From: Achatina immaculata
Taxonomy: Eukaryota > Mollusca > Gastropoda > Stylommatophora > Achatinidae
Direction: 5' to 3'
DNA length: 64,000 nt
NCBI GenBank assembly: GCA_009760885.1
Contig: CM019701.1
Location: 12,855,963 to 12,919,962 of the forward strand
This document shows, piece after piece, positions 1 through 10,957 of the stretch. The notes beneath the pieces were generated by a model. It saw nothing but the letters and a program-made list of their open reading frames with translations. It did no database searches and was not told the origin of the DNA. Within the stretch, counting starts at the first letter, position 1. Each line of letters opens with the position of its first letter. The translations under genes were made by a program, and so were the position numbers.

Positions 1-2
1 AC

Positions 3-1223
3 ACTACGCTGCATAATCTAGACAAGGTTCAAAATCAGTCACTACGGATTATCACAGGTGCCATGAGGTCCACACCAATAGTAGAAATGCAGAAAATAGT
101 TGGTGTTCAACCGCTAAAGGAACGTAGAGACACAAAGGTCATGACCATGGGAGAAAAATTCCTTAGCTCTGTAAGCCATCCCCTGAAGGAGAGATTCAAT
201 AACTTGGCATTAAGACGGCTTAAAAGAAGCAGCTTCATTCATCAGGCCAAGCGTATGCGTAAGCTGATACCTGACCTTCCAACTGTAGTCGCTCCATTAT
301 CATCTGTACCAGAGCATACACCATGGAAAGAAGCAGATTGTACACAAATATCTATTCAGACTGAAGTGAAAGGTGTGCAGAATGGTGAGATGCAGAGTAG
401 TCTTGTAAGATCAACAGCCACACTTAGTGTTCTAGATGACAAATATCCATGTGACACCTGGATACGTGTGTATACAGATGGATCTGCACATAATGCCATA
501 AAGAATGGAGGGGCAGGAGCATATATTGAATATCCAAACAACACCATTGACAAGATTTCCATACCCACTGGTAAATACTGCAACAACTTTGATGCAGAAG
601 TTAGGGCAATTATTGCTGCAGTTGAAAAACTATCAGACTCCAGAATTGATATATGTCCTGTAGTAATTCTCACAGATGCAAGATCAGTACTGGAGGCTCT
701 TCAGTGCAACAAACTACCAGACCTTAAGGATGCCTTGTCAAAAATTGGCTTACAACATGGAGTCACTTTGCAATGGATTCCCTCCAACTGTGGGATACCA
801 GGCAATGAGAAAGCTGACCAACTGGCCAAAGAGGGCACTGAAATGGAGCAACCAGACATACCAAACACTTATAATCAGAAGAAAAGCATGATAAAAACCT
901 GCAGGAAGCCACAAACACCACCACATGATGACTATCACATGCTAAACAGAAAGGAACAAGTCACCATCTTCCGTCTCCGAACAGGACACAGCCGACTCCG
1001 AAGTCATATGTATACAAAGTTTAAGGTTGGTACTACTAATCTGTGTACATGTGCCCAGGTGCCCCAAACTGTGGAACATATCCTCCAGAACTGCATCAAC
1101 TACGAGTCACTGAGAAATAATTACTGGCCCAGTGAAACCACTAAAGAAGATAAGCTCTATGGTTCCATACATGAATTACAAAAAACAGTGAAATTTATCC
1201 AAGAGACAGGACTGCAGATATAG
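3..1223 (+). CDS. C-terminal part of a LINE ORF2 with RNase H domain (5' end outside window)
   Basis: The frame is open to the left edge, so the first ATG at 63 is internal and the protein is partial. Numbered from that ATG, residues 134-255 form a type I RNase H domain: YTDGSA (D139), FDAEVRA (E179), LTDARSV (D205) and GNEKAD (D252). In LINE-encoded RNases H the segment before GNE usually reads S-H-C-G; here it is S-N-C-G (N242), an unusual change. A C-x-C...H...C cluster (C328, C330, H339, C344) follows, as in RNase H-bearing LINEs. The enzyme would remove RNA from the cDNA hybrid during target-primed reverse transcription. The reading frame is undamaged over 1.2 kb, so this copy is young. 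A second copy of the 3' end lies at 61.24-61.55 kb on the minus strand. I infer an I- or Jockey-like clade; the RT domain that would settle it is off the window. Confidence 0.85.
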   Translation, partial: TTLHNLDKVQNQSLRIITGAMRSTPIVEMQKIVGVQPLKERRDTKVMTMGEKFLSSVSHPLKERFNNLALRRLKRSSFIHQAKRMRKLIPDLPTVVAPLSSVPEHTPWKEADCTQISIQTEVKGVQNGEMQSSLVRSTATLSVLDDKYPCDTWIRVYTDGSAHNAIKNGGAGAYIEYPNNTIDKISIPTGKYCNNFDAEVRAIIAAVEKLSDSRIDICPVVILTDARSVLEALQCNKLPDLKDALSKIGLQHGVTLQWIPSNCGIPGNEKADQLAKEGTEMEQPDIPNTYNQKKSMIKTCRKPQTPPHDDYHMLNRKEQVTIFRLRTGHSRLRSHMYTKFKVGTTNLCTCAQVPQTVEHILQNCINYESLRNNYWPSETTKEDKLYGSIHELQKTVKFIQETGLQI

Positions 1224-1256
1224 ACAGACAGTGCGAACGAAGAAGAAGAAGAAGAT
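1224..1256 (+). repeat. LINE 3' end with (GAA)n tail
   Basis: A short 3' UTR follows the stop codon and ends in five GAA units. The 61.24-kb copy ends in the same tail, so the microsatellite belongs to the element and marks its 3' terminus. Confidence 0.6.
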
Positions 1257-1549
1257 TGTCTCAATGTTGTTGTTGTTTGTGATTCTCTTACTCCTGTTGT
1301 TCTTTTTCATTCTCTTACTGCTATTGTTGTTGTTGGTGTTTTAGTTTTTGTTGCCTGTTATTGTTGTTTATTATTACTGTTCTTTCCCTTGCTGTTGTTT
1401 TTGTTGCTCGTATTATTGTTGGTGTTGTCTTTTCTCTGTAATGAAACTATCATTAATCACGTGTTGTTGATAAGATTTGATCAGTAAGCCAGAAGTATAA
1501 TTTTTTCTATCAGCGTTTTTTTAAGACAAAATTCATAGAAGACAAATAA

Positions 1550-1950
1550 CCGTCTAATGTTAGTGAATTTAGATGGAGTAAAAACTAATGTTAGTGTATT
1601 TAGATAGTCTAACAACCAATGTTAGTATCTTTAGATAGACTAACAACTATTGTTAGTGACTTTAGATAGAGTAATAAACAACTAATGTTAATGTTTTTAG
1701 ATAGAGTAACATCTAATGTTAGTGTCTTTAGATAGAGTAAAAACTAATGTTAGTGATGTTAGATACAGTAATAACTAATGTTAGTGTTTTTAGATAGAGT
1801 AATAAACAACTAATGTTGGTGTCTTTAAATAGAGTAATAACCAATGTTTGTGTCTTTAGATAGAAAAATAACCAATATTAGTGTCTTTAGATAGAGTAAT
1901 AATTAATGTTAGTGTCTTAGAGTAATAACTAATGCTAGTGTCTTTTGATA
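1550..1950. repeat. ~28-bp minisatellite, first array
   Basis: Degenerate units around the core AACTAATGTTAGTGTCTTT followed by AGATAGAGTAAT. Unit length varies by a few bases. The same unit makes the longer array at 4.84-6.08 kb. Confidence 0.8.
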
Positions 1951-2097
1951 GTTTTGAAATTACACTTCTTTTAAACACATTTCTTTTAGCATTAGTTTGA
2001 AGGGTAAATATAGACTAATATTTTAGGCACAAAATTAGCCAAGATTGAGCAGTAGGCTATGATTTCAGAGTGCTCTAAAATATCTGCACAACAGTAG

Positions 2098-3000
2098 TTT
2101 GGTAGGTTAGATGCTTGAAGAAGATAGAGAAATCTTAATCCAGGGTTAGATGTTTGAAGAAGATAGAGAAATCTTTATCTAGGGCTAGATGTTTGAAGAA
2201 GATAGAGAAACCTTAATCCAGGGTTAGATGTTTGAAGAAGATAGAGAAATCTTAATCCAGGGTTAGATGTTTGAAGAAGATAGAGAAATCTTAATCCAGA
2301 GTTAGATGTTTGAAGAAGATAGAGAAATCTTAATCCAGGGTTAGATGTTTGAAGAAGATAGGGAAATCTTAATCCAGGGTTAGATGTTTGAAGAAGATAG
2401 AGAAATCGTAATCCAGGGTTAGATGTTTGAAGAAAATAGAGAAATCTTAATCCAGGGTTAGATGTTTGAAGAAGATAGAGAAATCTTAATCCAGGGTTAG
2501 ATGATTGAAGAAGATAGAGAAATCTTAATCCAGGGTTAGATGATTGAAGAAGATAGAGAAATCTTAATCCAGGGTTAGATGTTTGAAGAAGATAGAGAAA
2601 TCTCAATCCAGAGTTAGATGTTTGAAGAAGATAGAGAAATCTTAATCCAGGGTTAGATGTTTGAAGAAGATAGAGAAATCTCAATCCAGAGTTAGATGTT
2701 TGAAGAAGATAGAGAAATCTTAATCCAGGGTTAGATGATTGAAGAAGATAGAGAAATCTTAATCCAGGGTTAGATGTTTGAAGAAGATAGAGAAATCTTA
2801 ATCCAGGGTTAGACGTGTGAAGAGGATAGAGAAATCTTAATCCAGGGTTAGACGTGTGAAGAGTATAGAGAAATCTTAATCCAGGGTTAGATGTTTGAAG
2901 AAGACAGAGAAATCTTAATGCAGATTAGATGTTTGAAGAAGATAGAGAAATCTTAATCCAGGGTTAGATGTTTGAAGAAGATAGAGAAATCTTAATCCAG
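2098..3000. repeat. 39-bp minisatellite, about 23 copies
   Basis: Units share the cores GTTTGAAGAAGATAGAGAAA and TCTTAATCCAGGG. Because 39 is a multiple of 3, the minus strand stays open for 169 codons and yields a false repetitive ORF. Two sister loci (3.6 kb and 6.3 kb) hold only about three diverged units, so this array expanded here. Confidence 0.85.
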
Positions 3001-4280
3001 TGGTTTTCAACATTTATGTCTTTTCCCGTACACGTTTCACCATATGTTAGAATGCCATTCTCATCTCAAAGACTATACGATTCAAAAGATGCGTTCTAAA
3101 TAATACGTGTACAATAATGTTGTAGTGTGGTGAATTTCCCCCATTCCCTTCTTAATCTTAATCCCTCTTAACCCACCACACCATCACCATTTCCTCCAAG
3201 TCATAGGAAGTGAGGACGAAATTCCCCAAGGAATGAGAATCCCTATTGAACATATTTACAGTGAGTATGGCCAGAGTGTGTGGATGCCAGTTTCTGATTA
3301 CAGTTACAATTTTACAGTTATTATTCAAGACGTCAGTTCTGGGGGAGAAAATTACGTCGATGGAAGACATCTGAGTAGTTTTCAAGCTTCAAAATTGATG
3401 TTGTTGCTTTTATAGTTGCTGTTGTTCTGATTTTTTCCGGTTTTTCGACACAGTACTTATAGCTGAGAACCAACAAGACACATTTCTCCGTGCATTAGTT
3501 TGATAGATAGTTACAGACTAATATTTTAGGCACAAAAGTAACCCGGCTCGCAATAGTCTATTACGTCAGATTGCTCTAAACTGTCTGCACAACAGTAGTT
3601 TTGTAGGTTAAAAGTTTTAAGAGGATAGAGAAATGTTAAACCAGGGTTCGGTATTTGAAGAGAATAGAAAAATCTTAATCCATAGTTAGATGTATGAATA
3701 GATTAGAGAAATTTTAATACAGTGGTTCTCAAAATATTTTACTTTTCACGTACACTTTTCACCATATATTAGAATGTCATCCTCCTGTCCAAGATTGTCT
3801 GACTCAAAAGATGCATTCTAAATAATACTTATATAATAATATTGGAGCACTTTGAATTCCCTCCCTTCTCCTTCCCAGTCTTAGTTCCCCCAAACCCAAA
3901 TCATTTTCATCTAATCCTGAGGATATGAGGGAGAAATTCCCCACGGAATGAGAACCCTTGTTGAACATATCGACCATGAACAATCAATATAAATGTGCCC
4001 AACTAAAAGAGTATATATGTTTCAATATGTGGAGTTTATTTTTCAGAAAGAATTCGTTTTGCACGTGTTACCCACAACCATTGTGTGACTGACCCGACCA
4101 GCTGGCGCAGATTTCACTGAGTGTTGGAACGGAAGGAAGAGCACAAAGGGGAATAACCGGAGTTTTGTGGAAGGCCGTCTCTGATTTTTGTCACAGTTTT
4201 ACAGTTATTATTCAAGACGTCAGTTCTGGGCGAGAAAATTACGTCATTCGAAGACATCTCAGTGGTTTTCAAGCTTCAAA
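3001..4280. other. Conserved spacer of the higher-order repeat; no confident gene
   Basis: This holds one complete ~600-bp conserved spacer and part of another, with remnants of the 39-bp unit near 3600-3720. Short ORFs in it are not supported: the frames break differently in each copy. Confidence 0.5.
4047..4120 (+). other. Exon-like segment behind a splice acceptor (speculative)
   Basis: A pyrimidine tract ending TTTTTCAG precedes a short open segment reading VTHNHCVTD and ending at TGA. The sister copy at 6681-6790 has a better acceptor and stays open longer. The two copies stop at different places, which argues against a shared function. Confidence 0.15.
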
Positions 4281-4690
4281 AGTGATGTTGTTTCTTTTGT
4301 TGTTGCCGTTGTTCTGTTCTTTTTTGTTTGGTTTTTGTTGTTGTTTCTGTTTTTATTGTTTTGGATTCTCTTATTGTTGTTGTTTTTCATCCCCTTATTA
4401 ATGTTGTTTTTTTTTCTATTCTCTTATTGTTGTTTTTTTTTATTCTCTTACTTTTGTTTTATTGTTTTGATTCTGTTATTGGTGATGTTGTATGTGATTC
4501 TCATTTTGTTGTTGTTGGTGTTGTTTTTGATTCCTTTATTGCTATTGTTGTTATTTTTTATTCTCTTATTGTTATTGTAGCTTCTGATTCTTTTATTGTT
4601 GTTCTTTTTTTTTTTTCTTGTTATTGATGAATTTCTTGTTCTAGTTTTTATTTATCTTGCTCTTGGTGATATTGTTATTGTTCGTTTTAT
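4280..4690. repeat. TTG/TTC-rich tract
   Basis: Imperfect GTT/TTC triplets. The hydrophobic ORFs read from it (Leu/Phe/Val only) are by-products of the triplet repeat. Confidence 0.75.
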
Positions 4691-4839
4691 AGTTATTGTT
4701 GCCTATTCTGTGTAATGTAACCAACATTAATCATCTGTTGTTGATAACATTTGACCAGTAGGCGAGATCATTGTTTTTTTTTCTAGCCTTTTGTTTCTTT
4801 AAAACTTCATAGAAGACAAATAACAGTCTCTTAGAAGCA

Positions 4840-6085
4840 TCTTTACTTAGAGTAATAACTAATGTTAGTGACTTTAGACAGACTAAGAACTAATATTAGT
4901 GTCTTTAGATAGAGTAATAACTAATGTTAGTGTCTTTAGATAGAGTAACAAGTAATGTTGGTGTCTTCAGATTGAGTAACAACTAATGTAGATGTCTTTA
5001 GATAGAGTAACACTAATGTTAGCGTATTTAGAAAGAGTAAGAACTAAAAATAGTTTCTTTAGATAGAGTAACAACTAATGTTAGTGTCTTTAGATAAAGA
5101 AGTAAGTTATTTTCTTTGAATAGAGTAAGAACTAATGTTAATGTATTTAGAAAGAGTAATAACTATTATTAGTGTCTTTAGATAGAGTAATACCTAATGT
5201 TAGTGTCTTTAGATGGAATAACAACTAATGTTAGTGTCTTTAGATAAAGAAATAATGTTATTTTCTTTAATAGAGTAAGAACTCATCTTAGTGTATTTAT
5301 ATAGAGTATCAACTAATATTAGTGTCTTTAGATAGAGTAACAACTAATGTTAGTGTCTTTAAAAAGATGGATAACTAATGGTAGTGTCTTTAGATAGAGT
5401 AACAACAAATATTAGTGTATTTAGATAGAGTAACAAGTAATGTTAGTGTCTTCAGATTGAGTAACAACTAATGTTGGTGTCTTTAGATAGAGTAACACTA
5501 ATGTTAGCGTCTTTATAAAGAGTAAAAACTAATAATAATTTATTTAGATAGAATAACAACTAATGTTAGTGTCTTTAGATAAAGAGATAGTGTTATTTTC
5601 TTTAAAAAGAGTAAGAACTCATCTTAGTGTACTTATATAGAGTATCAACTAATATTAGTGTCTTTAGATAGAGTAACAACTAATGTAAGTGTCTTTAAAT
5701 GGAGTAACAATTAATGTTAATGTCTTCAGATTGAGGATCAACTAATGTTAGTGTCTTTAGTTAGAGTAACAACTAATGTTAGTATCTTTAGACAGATTAA
5801 CACTAATGTTAGTGTCTTTAGATAAGGAAGTAATGTTATTGTTTTTGGATAGTGTAAAAACTAATGCTATTTTCTTTAGATTGAGTAAGAACTAATGTGA
5901 GTGACTTTCGATAGAGTAAAAACTAATGTTAGCTTCTTTAGATAGATTAAGAACTAATGTCAGTGTCTTTAGATAGAGTAAGAACTAATGTCAGTGTACT
6001 TAGATTAAACACAAATGTTAGAGAAGTAACTGTTGTTATCGTCCTTAGATAGAGTTATAACTAATGTTACTGTCTTCAGATAGAG
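4840..6085. repeat. ~28-bp minisatellite, long array
   Basis: About 40 degenerate units with the same core as at 1.55 kb. Several units are interrupted by variants such as AAAGAAGTAATGTTATT, and groups of units recur in the same order (for example near 5.1 and 5.24 kb). That suggests block duplications inside the array. Confidence 0.8.
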
Positions 6086-6680
6086 TGCATATTATGTTTC
6101 TTTTAAACACAATTCTATTATCATTAGATGGAAGGTAAATATAAACTAACATTTTAGACACAAAATTAGCCCGGCTGACCAATAGACTATAACGACAGAG
6201 TGCTCTAAGAAGTCTGTACAACAGTAGTTTAGGAAGTTAATTTGAAGAGGATAGAGAAATGTTAATCCAAGGTTAGATCTTTGAAGAGGATAGAAAAATC
6301 TTAATCCAGGGTTAGATGTTTGAATAAATTAATCAAATTTTAATCCAGTGGTTCTCAAAATATTTTACTTTTCACATACACTTTTCACCATATACTAGAA
6401 TGTCATCCTTCTCTCCAAGATTGTCTGAATCAAAAGAGGCATTCTAAATAATGCGTATATAATAATCATGGAGCACTTTGAATTCCTTCCCTTCCCCTTC
6501 CCAACCATAATTCAACACCCCACTCCCACTATTTTCCGCAAACTGGAAGATGTGAGGGCGAAATTCCCCACGGAACGAAAACCCTTGTTGAACATATGGA
6601 CCATGAACACTCAATATAAATGTACCCATATAAAAGAATATATATGACTCAATAAGTGGAATTTTTGTTTTTTTTTTCAG

Positions 6681-6790
6681 AAAGAATTGGTTTAGTTCAT
6701 GTTACCCACAACCATTGTGTGACTGACCGGATCAACTGGTGCAGATTTCACTGGGTGTTGGAACGGAAGGAGGAGCACAAAGGGGAATAA
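6681..6790 (+). other. Exon-like segment behind a strong splice acceptor (speculative)
   Basis: A run of pyrimidines ending TTTTTTTTTCAG is followed by 35 open codons in phase 2, containing VTHNHCVTDRINWCRFHW, then TAA. It could be a terminal exon, but no upstream exon is visible and the 4.05-kb copy has an earlier stop. No family recognised. Confidence 0.2.
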
Positions 6791-6914
6791 CCGGAGCGTG
6801 TGGAAGGCCGTCTCTGATTTTTGTTACAGTTTTACAGTTATTATTCAAGACGTCAGTTCTGGGCGAGAAAACTCATTCGATCGAAGACATCTCAGTGGTT
6901 TTCAAGCTTCAGAA

Positions 6915-8040
6915 GTGATGTTATTGCATTTGTTGTTGCTGTTGTTGTGTTTTGGTTTTCCTTTTTGTTGTTCTTACTGTTGTTGTTGTTGTTTTTGTTT
7001 ATCTTATTGTTGTTGTTGGTGTTATTTTTGTTTAATCTTACTATTGCCGTTTTTGTCTTTGTTGCTATTGTTATTGTTGAGTTTATTGTTCCTGGTTTTC
7101 TCTTTATTGCTCTTGTTGTTGTTTTTATTGCTCGCATTATTGTTGTTGATGTCCTTCTGTACACTTTTGTTGTTGATGTTTTTGTTTTTGTTACTCTTAT
7201 TTCTGGTTATTTCGTTTTTGGTAGTCTTTTTTTGTGGTGTTCTTTTTGTTGTTGTTGCTCTTTGTGTTTATTTCGTTGCTGTTGTTGTTGATGATGTTTT
7301 TGTTTTTGTTCCACTTGTTTCTGTTATTTTTATTTGTTGCTGCTTTTAATTTTATTGCTCTTGCTTTTGTTGGTTGTGTTATTGTTGTTGTCGATTATTA
7401 TGTCTTTGTTGTTGATGTATTTGTTTTTGCTACTCTTGTTTTCATTATTTAGTTTCTGGTAATCTTGTTATTGTTGCTCTTTTTGTTGTATTTGTTGTTG
7501 TTGCTACTGTTGCGGTGGCTTTTGCTGCTCTTGTGGTTGTCTTTCTTTTGTTGTTGTTGCTCATAATGTTGTTTTTATTATTTTTGTTGCTCTTGTTTGT
7601 GTAATTCTATTTTTGTTACTCTTGTTGAATTTATTGCTGCTGTTTGTGCTGTTTTTGTTTTGTTTTGTTTTTGGTTTTTGTTTCTCTTGTTGGTGTTGTA
7701 ATTTTTTAAAATTGTTTTTGTCCTTGTTTTTCTTTTTTTTTTTGTTCTTCTTGTTGTTGTCGTTCTGATGTCGTTGTTGATCAGTTTGTTGTTTTTATTC
7801 TTTTTGTAGTTCTTGTTGTTGGTATTGTTTTTGTGGCTTTTGTTGTTGTTATCATTATTTTGCTGTTGATCTTGTTGTCGTTGATCACGTTGTTGTTCGT
7901 ATTGTTTCTGATGTTGTCGTTGTTGTTTTTTGCTATTATTGTTGTCTTTCATTTGTTCTTGTTGCTCAAGGTGATGTTTCTACTGTTTTTTGTGCTCTTG
8001 TTTGTGTTATTTTGTTTTTGTTATCTTGTTGATATTGTAG
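6915..8040. repeat. Long TTG-rich tract
   Basis: More than 1 kb of GTT/TTG triplets with CTT and GAT variants. Long hydrophobic frames on the plus strand and N/K/T-rich frames on the minus strand come only from the triplet composition. Confidence 0.8.
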
Positions 8041-8091
8041 TAATGAGTGAATCAATTATAGAAAACTATAAAAAGTCACAAAGATACGCAA

Positions 8092-8819
8092 GATAAAATA
8101 AACAAGCTAACTCAGAATGCAAACAACATAGGACTAAAGATCAACGTAGGAAAGACAAAGTTAATGAAGCAAAATGTGAACAACAGAAATGTACTCAGAG
8201 TAGAGACAGCAAGTTAGTGGAGGAGGTCAACGAATTTGTATACCTTGGCAGCAGAGTAGTAGAAAATGGAGACAGCACAGAGGACATCAACAGCAGACTT
8301 ACTAGAGCAAACCAGGCTTTTGCTATGCTGCAGACTATATGGAAATCAAAAAAACTAAGCATAAATATGAAAATCAGGATATTTAAGAGTAATGTTCTAA
8401 GTGGGCTACTCTATGGAAGTGAATGCTGGAAAATCACCAAAACCATAGAAAACAAGTTGAATTCTTTCCAGACTAAATGTTTACGAAGAATTAGAAAAAT
8501 ATTTTGGCCAAACACCATAAGAAATAACATCTTATTGGCAGAAATGCAGATGAAGCCACTGACAACAATTATTGAGGAAAGACGCTGGCGATGGTTGGGA
8601 CATGTGCTCCGAATGACTGACAACTCACTACCAAAAATAGCACTAAGATGGACACCACAGGGGAACAGAAGTAAGGGTAGACCAAAAGAGACATGGAAAA
8701 GAACAACAGAAAGGATGTTGAGCAATAGAGGGCTCACTTGGGCAAGAGCAGAAAAAAAGGCGAAGGACAGGCATTTGTGGAAAACCCTTGCGGAAGCCCC
8801 AAATGCCCTGAGCACTTAA
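8092..8819 (+). pseudogene. LINE reverse-transcriptase C-terminus
   Basis: The piece starts inside the RT thumb (GLKINVGKTKLM) and shifts frame near 8205. It then runs open for 200 codons from 8217: FVYLGS, LLYGSECW, then a basic segment RRWRWLGHVLRM and GRPKETWKRT near the end. This order is typical of the end of many invertebrate LINE ORF2 proteins (CR1/RTE-like). The 5' part is missing, as expected after 5' truncation. It ends just before a short GA-rich tail at 8824-8840. The frameshift makes it non-functional. Confidence 0.8.
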
Positions 8820-8840
8820 GGTTCAGAGAGAGAGATAAAA

Positions 8841-9454
8841 AGTTAATATAAACATAAGGAAAAAACAAATTTAAAATCTAATATGAAGTACTTACATCCG
8901 TGTAGAAAAATAAAACTCCTCACAGAAATAAAAAAAAAATATTAATAGACTTGAATCCAAAATGCACATTACCACTGTCAAATAAAGTGGGAAACACTAA
9001 AATACCGAAATTAAACTGGCACTTTCCGTGAAAGATGATAAACTGAAAGACCTGCCGAGTTTGCTTACCTTAAATACGACCATCTAAGATTTGGGTGAAT
9101 GCTGGAAATGTCTCGAACATCATGAGTCCAAGACCAGAGCATAACGATTTCTAAACACTTTCAGAGGTTTCTACAGATTTCTTGCTATCCGCCACGGCCG
9201 ACAACCCGAAGCAGGCATTGCGCATAAATATCATGGGGGTTACATCCCTTACTTCAACATGATTTTTTTCAGAATCGGTCGGTCTCGAATATTTGTACAT
9301 GTCACCCTCATCTCACTCCACCTAGAGATGTGTTACCCAAATAATACTTTTATATAGATTGTAGGTCATATGTGTACCAAGTTTGGTTGAAATTGCTCTA
9401 GGCGTTCCAGAGTTATGCTGGAACATACATACACACATACACGCATTCCCACAT

Positions 9455-9491
<37 letters not shown>

Positions 9492-9496
9492 CTTAC
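8841..9496. other. Unassigned DNA ending in a retroelement-like 3' tail and (AT)n
   Basis: No gene is recognised in 8841-9340. The stretch 9340-9450 contains ACCAAGTTTGGTTGAAATTG followed by CATAC repeats. Similar tails occur at the 3' ends of RTE-type LINEs and their SINEs (from memory, not searched). An (AT)n run follows at 9458-9488. Confidence 0.4.
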
Positions 9497-9985
9497 ATTA
9501 TTCTCGTGCCATTAAACGTCACATAGGGCTCGCATGGTAGTTCTCCACGTTTTCTTGTTTTCGGTGAACTTTTCAACCTTATCAAGGGAGGGATTTTATG
9601 CCACTGAACTGTCCTATCTTAACAATGTTCTCTTTAGAGTTTCATGTGGTCGACCTCTTTTTCTTCGGCCTGTTGTGTTCCACTTGATACTTGTAGCTTG
9701 ATTTGGGATTCTCTGACTGTTTCTTCTCATCACATGACCGACATATTCCCATCTTATTTTTCTGACCTCCCATGAGACAGGTTATTGTTTGCTCATCTGT
9801 CGTATCTCTGTTTTGCTCTTGAATTCTCTCTACTTGACATAGAATATTTTCCTTAGGCATTTGTTTTCAAAACAATCCATTTTTGCCTATTTCTTTAGTT
9901 GTTTTCCAAATTGCATAAATGAAGGTGGATAGTACATTTGAATTGAATAATGTTAGCTTGGCTTTTGTGCTTGTAACTTTTGTAC
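9497..9985 (-). pseudogene. LINE family 2 C-terminus
   Basis: Minus-strand relic of a LINE ORF2 end: cysteine-free 'DEKKQSENPK', then NRPKK(R/K)RSTT and a decayed end corresponding to 'EDRKTWR..ALCDV'. The same family occurs at 35.78, 40.25, 44.6, 54.26 and 57.34 kb, which lets the frames be aligned. This copy has frameshifts and stops. Confidence 0.7.
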
Positions 9986-10009
9986 GTATAACTATATATA
10001 TCTTGATAT

Positions 10010-10011
<2 letters not shown>

Positions 10012-10054
<43 letters not shown>
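10012..10054. repeat. (GA)n microsatellite
   Basis: Nearly perfect GA dinucleotides, about 21 units. Confidence 0.9.
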
Positions 10055-10059
<5 letters not shown>

Positions 10060-10184
10060 GACACCAGCTTGGGTGATCACGATGCATTACAGAACTGAAC
10101 CACTAACAGTTAAAGGGCCCAGTAGTGTGCCTTGTACAAAACAAGACCCTAAAGTTCACAAAAGTAACCCGACTCATCACTGTT

Positions 10185-10957
10185 TCACAGAAGAGGTTTA
10201 TGGAAAATGAACAGATCCTTGCAAAGATCACTAGAGGCAACAGAGAAGTAGTGTCTTAGAAGAATGCTAAGAGTGCCACGGGCAGCTACGATGGGTGACA
10301 GGGAATGGCTGGCAATAGCAGCTGTAGAAAGGAAAATAATTAAATCCATAAGAAAATGACAGTCATCTTTCATTGGCCATATAATAGGAAAGGAGAGGGT
10401 TTGAAAACACTATAATAACGGGAAAGAAAAAGCAAGGGAAAAAGGAAGAGAGAAAAGCATAGAATGTGTAGACGGCTTTTAACACTGGAATTTTTGTTTA
10501 TCACTGGAACTATGTCAACATAAATTGTCTGCAGACAGTATAACTTCCTAACACGATGAAAACTCAAAGAAGGCAGTATAACTTCCTAACACAGTGGAAA
10601 TATAAAAAGATAGTATAACTTCCGAACACAGTGGAAACATATAAAGACAGTATAACTTCCTAACACAGTAGAAATATAAAAAGATAGTATAACTTCCGAA
10701 CACAGTGGAAACATAAAAAGATAGTATAACTTCCTAACACAGTGGAAACATAAAAAGACAGTATAACTTCCTAACACAGTGGAAACATAAAAAGACAGTA
10801 TAACTTCCTAACACGATTGAAACCACAGACGGCCACACACTGAGCTGATGTAAAACATCTATAGAGAAACGTGACCGCCCAGCTCCTATTGACCTGACAA
10901 CTGATGATGATAATGATAATGATGATGACTGTAACGATAACGATGATGATGATATTT
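10185..10957 (+). pseudogene. LINE family 1 C-terminal relic with GAT tail
   Basis: Pieces read IIKSIRK, SSFIGHIIGKERV and, after an internal 37-bp array (10,536-10,815), a tail with GATGATGAT at 10,898-10,955. In other LINE families the equivalent order is SIR-x-RQ-x-SF-x-GHI-x-RK, then GKIEGKRSRGR. Multiple stops. The same relic is embedded in nearly every micro-exon module further right, so this may be an outlying module remnant. Confidence 0.65.
10536..10815. repeat. 37-bp minisatellite, about 8 copies
   Basis: Units contain AGTATAACTTCCTAACACAG followed by TGGAAACATAAAAAGAC. It sits inside the LINE family 1 relic, whose other copies lack it. Confidence 0.85.

Larger units (their letters stand above)
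1257..8040. repeat. Higher-order tandem repeat of mixed minisatellites
   Basis: The order is TTG-rich tract, spacer, ~28-bp array, spacer, 39-bp array, ~600-bp conserved segment, then the next TTG tract. TTG tracts lie at 1257-1440, 4280-4690 and 6915-8040. The ~600-bp conserved segment occurs near 3.0-3.4, 3.7-4.3 and 6.35-6.92 kb. Between copies the spacers are similar but array lengths differ widely: the 39-bp unit has about 23 copies at 2.1-3.0 kb but about three near 3.6 kb and 6.3 kb. This is a different system from the micro-exon modules to the right. Confidence 0.75.

Noticed and set aside
6798..7952. Hydrophobic 'membrane protein' frames
   Set aside because: Only Leu/Phe/Val from TTG/TTC triplets; the opposite strand gives equally long N/K/T frames.
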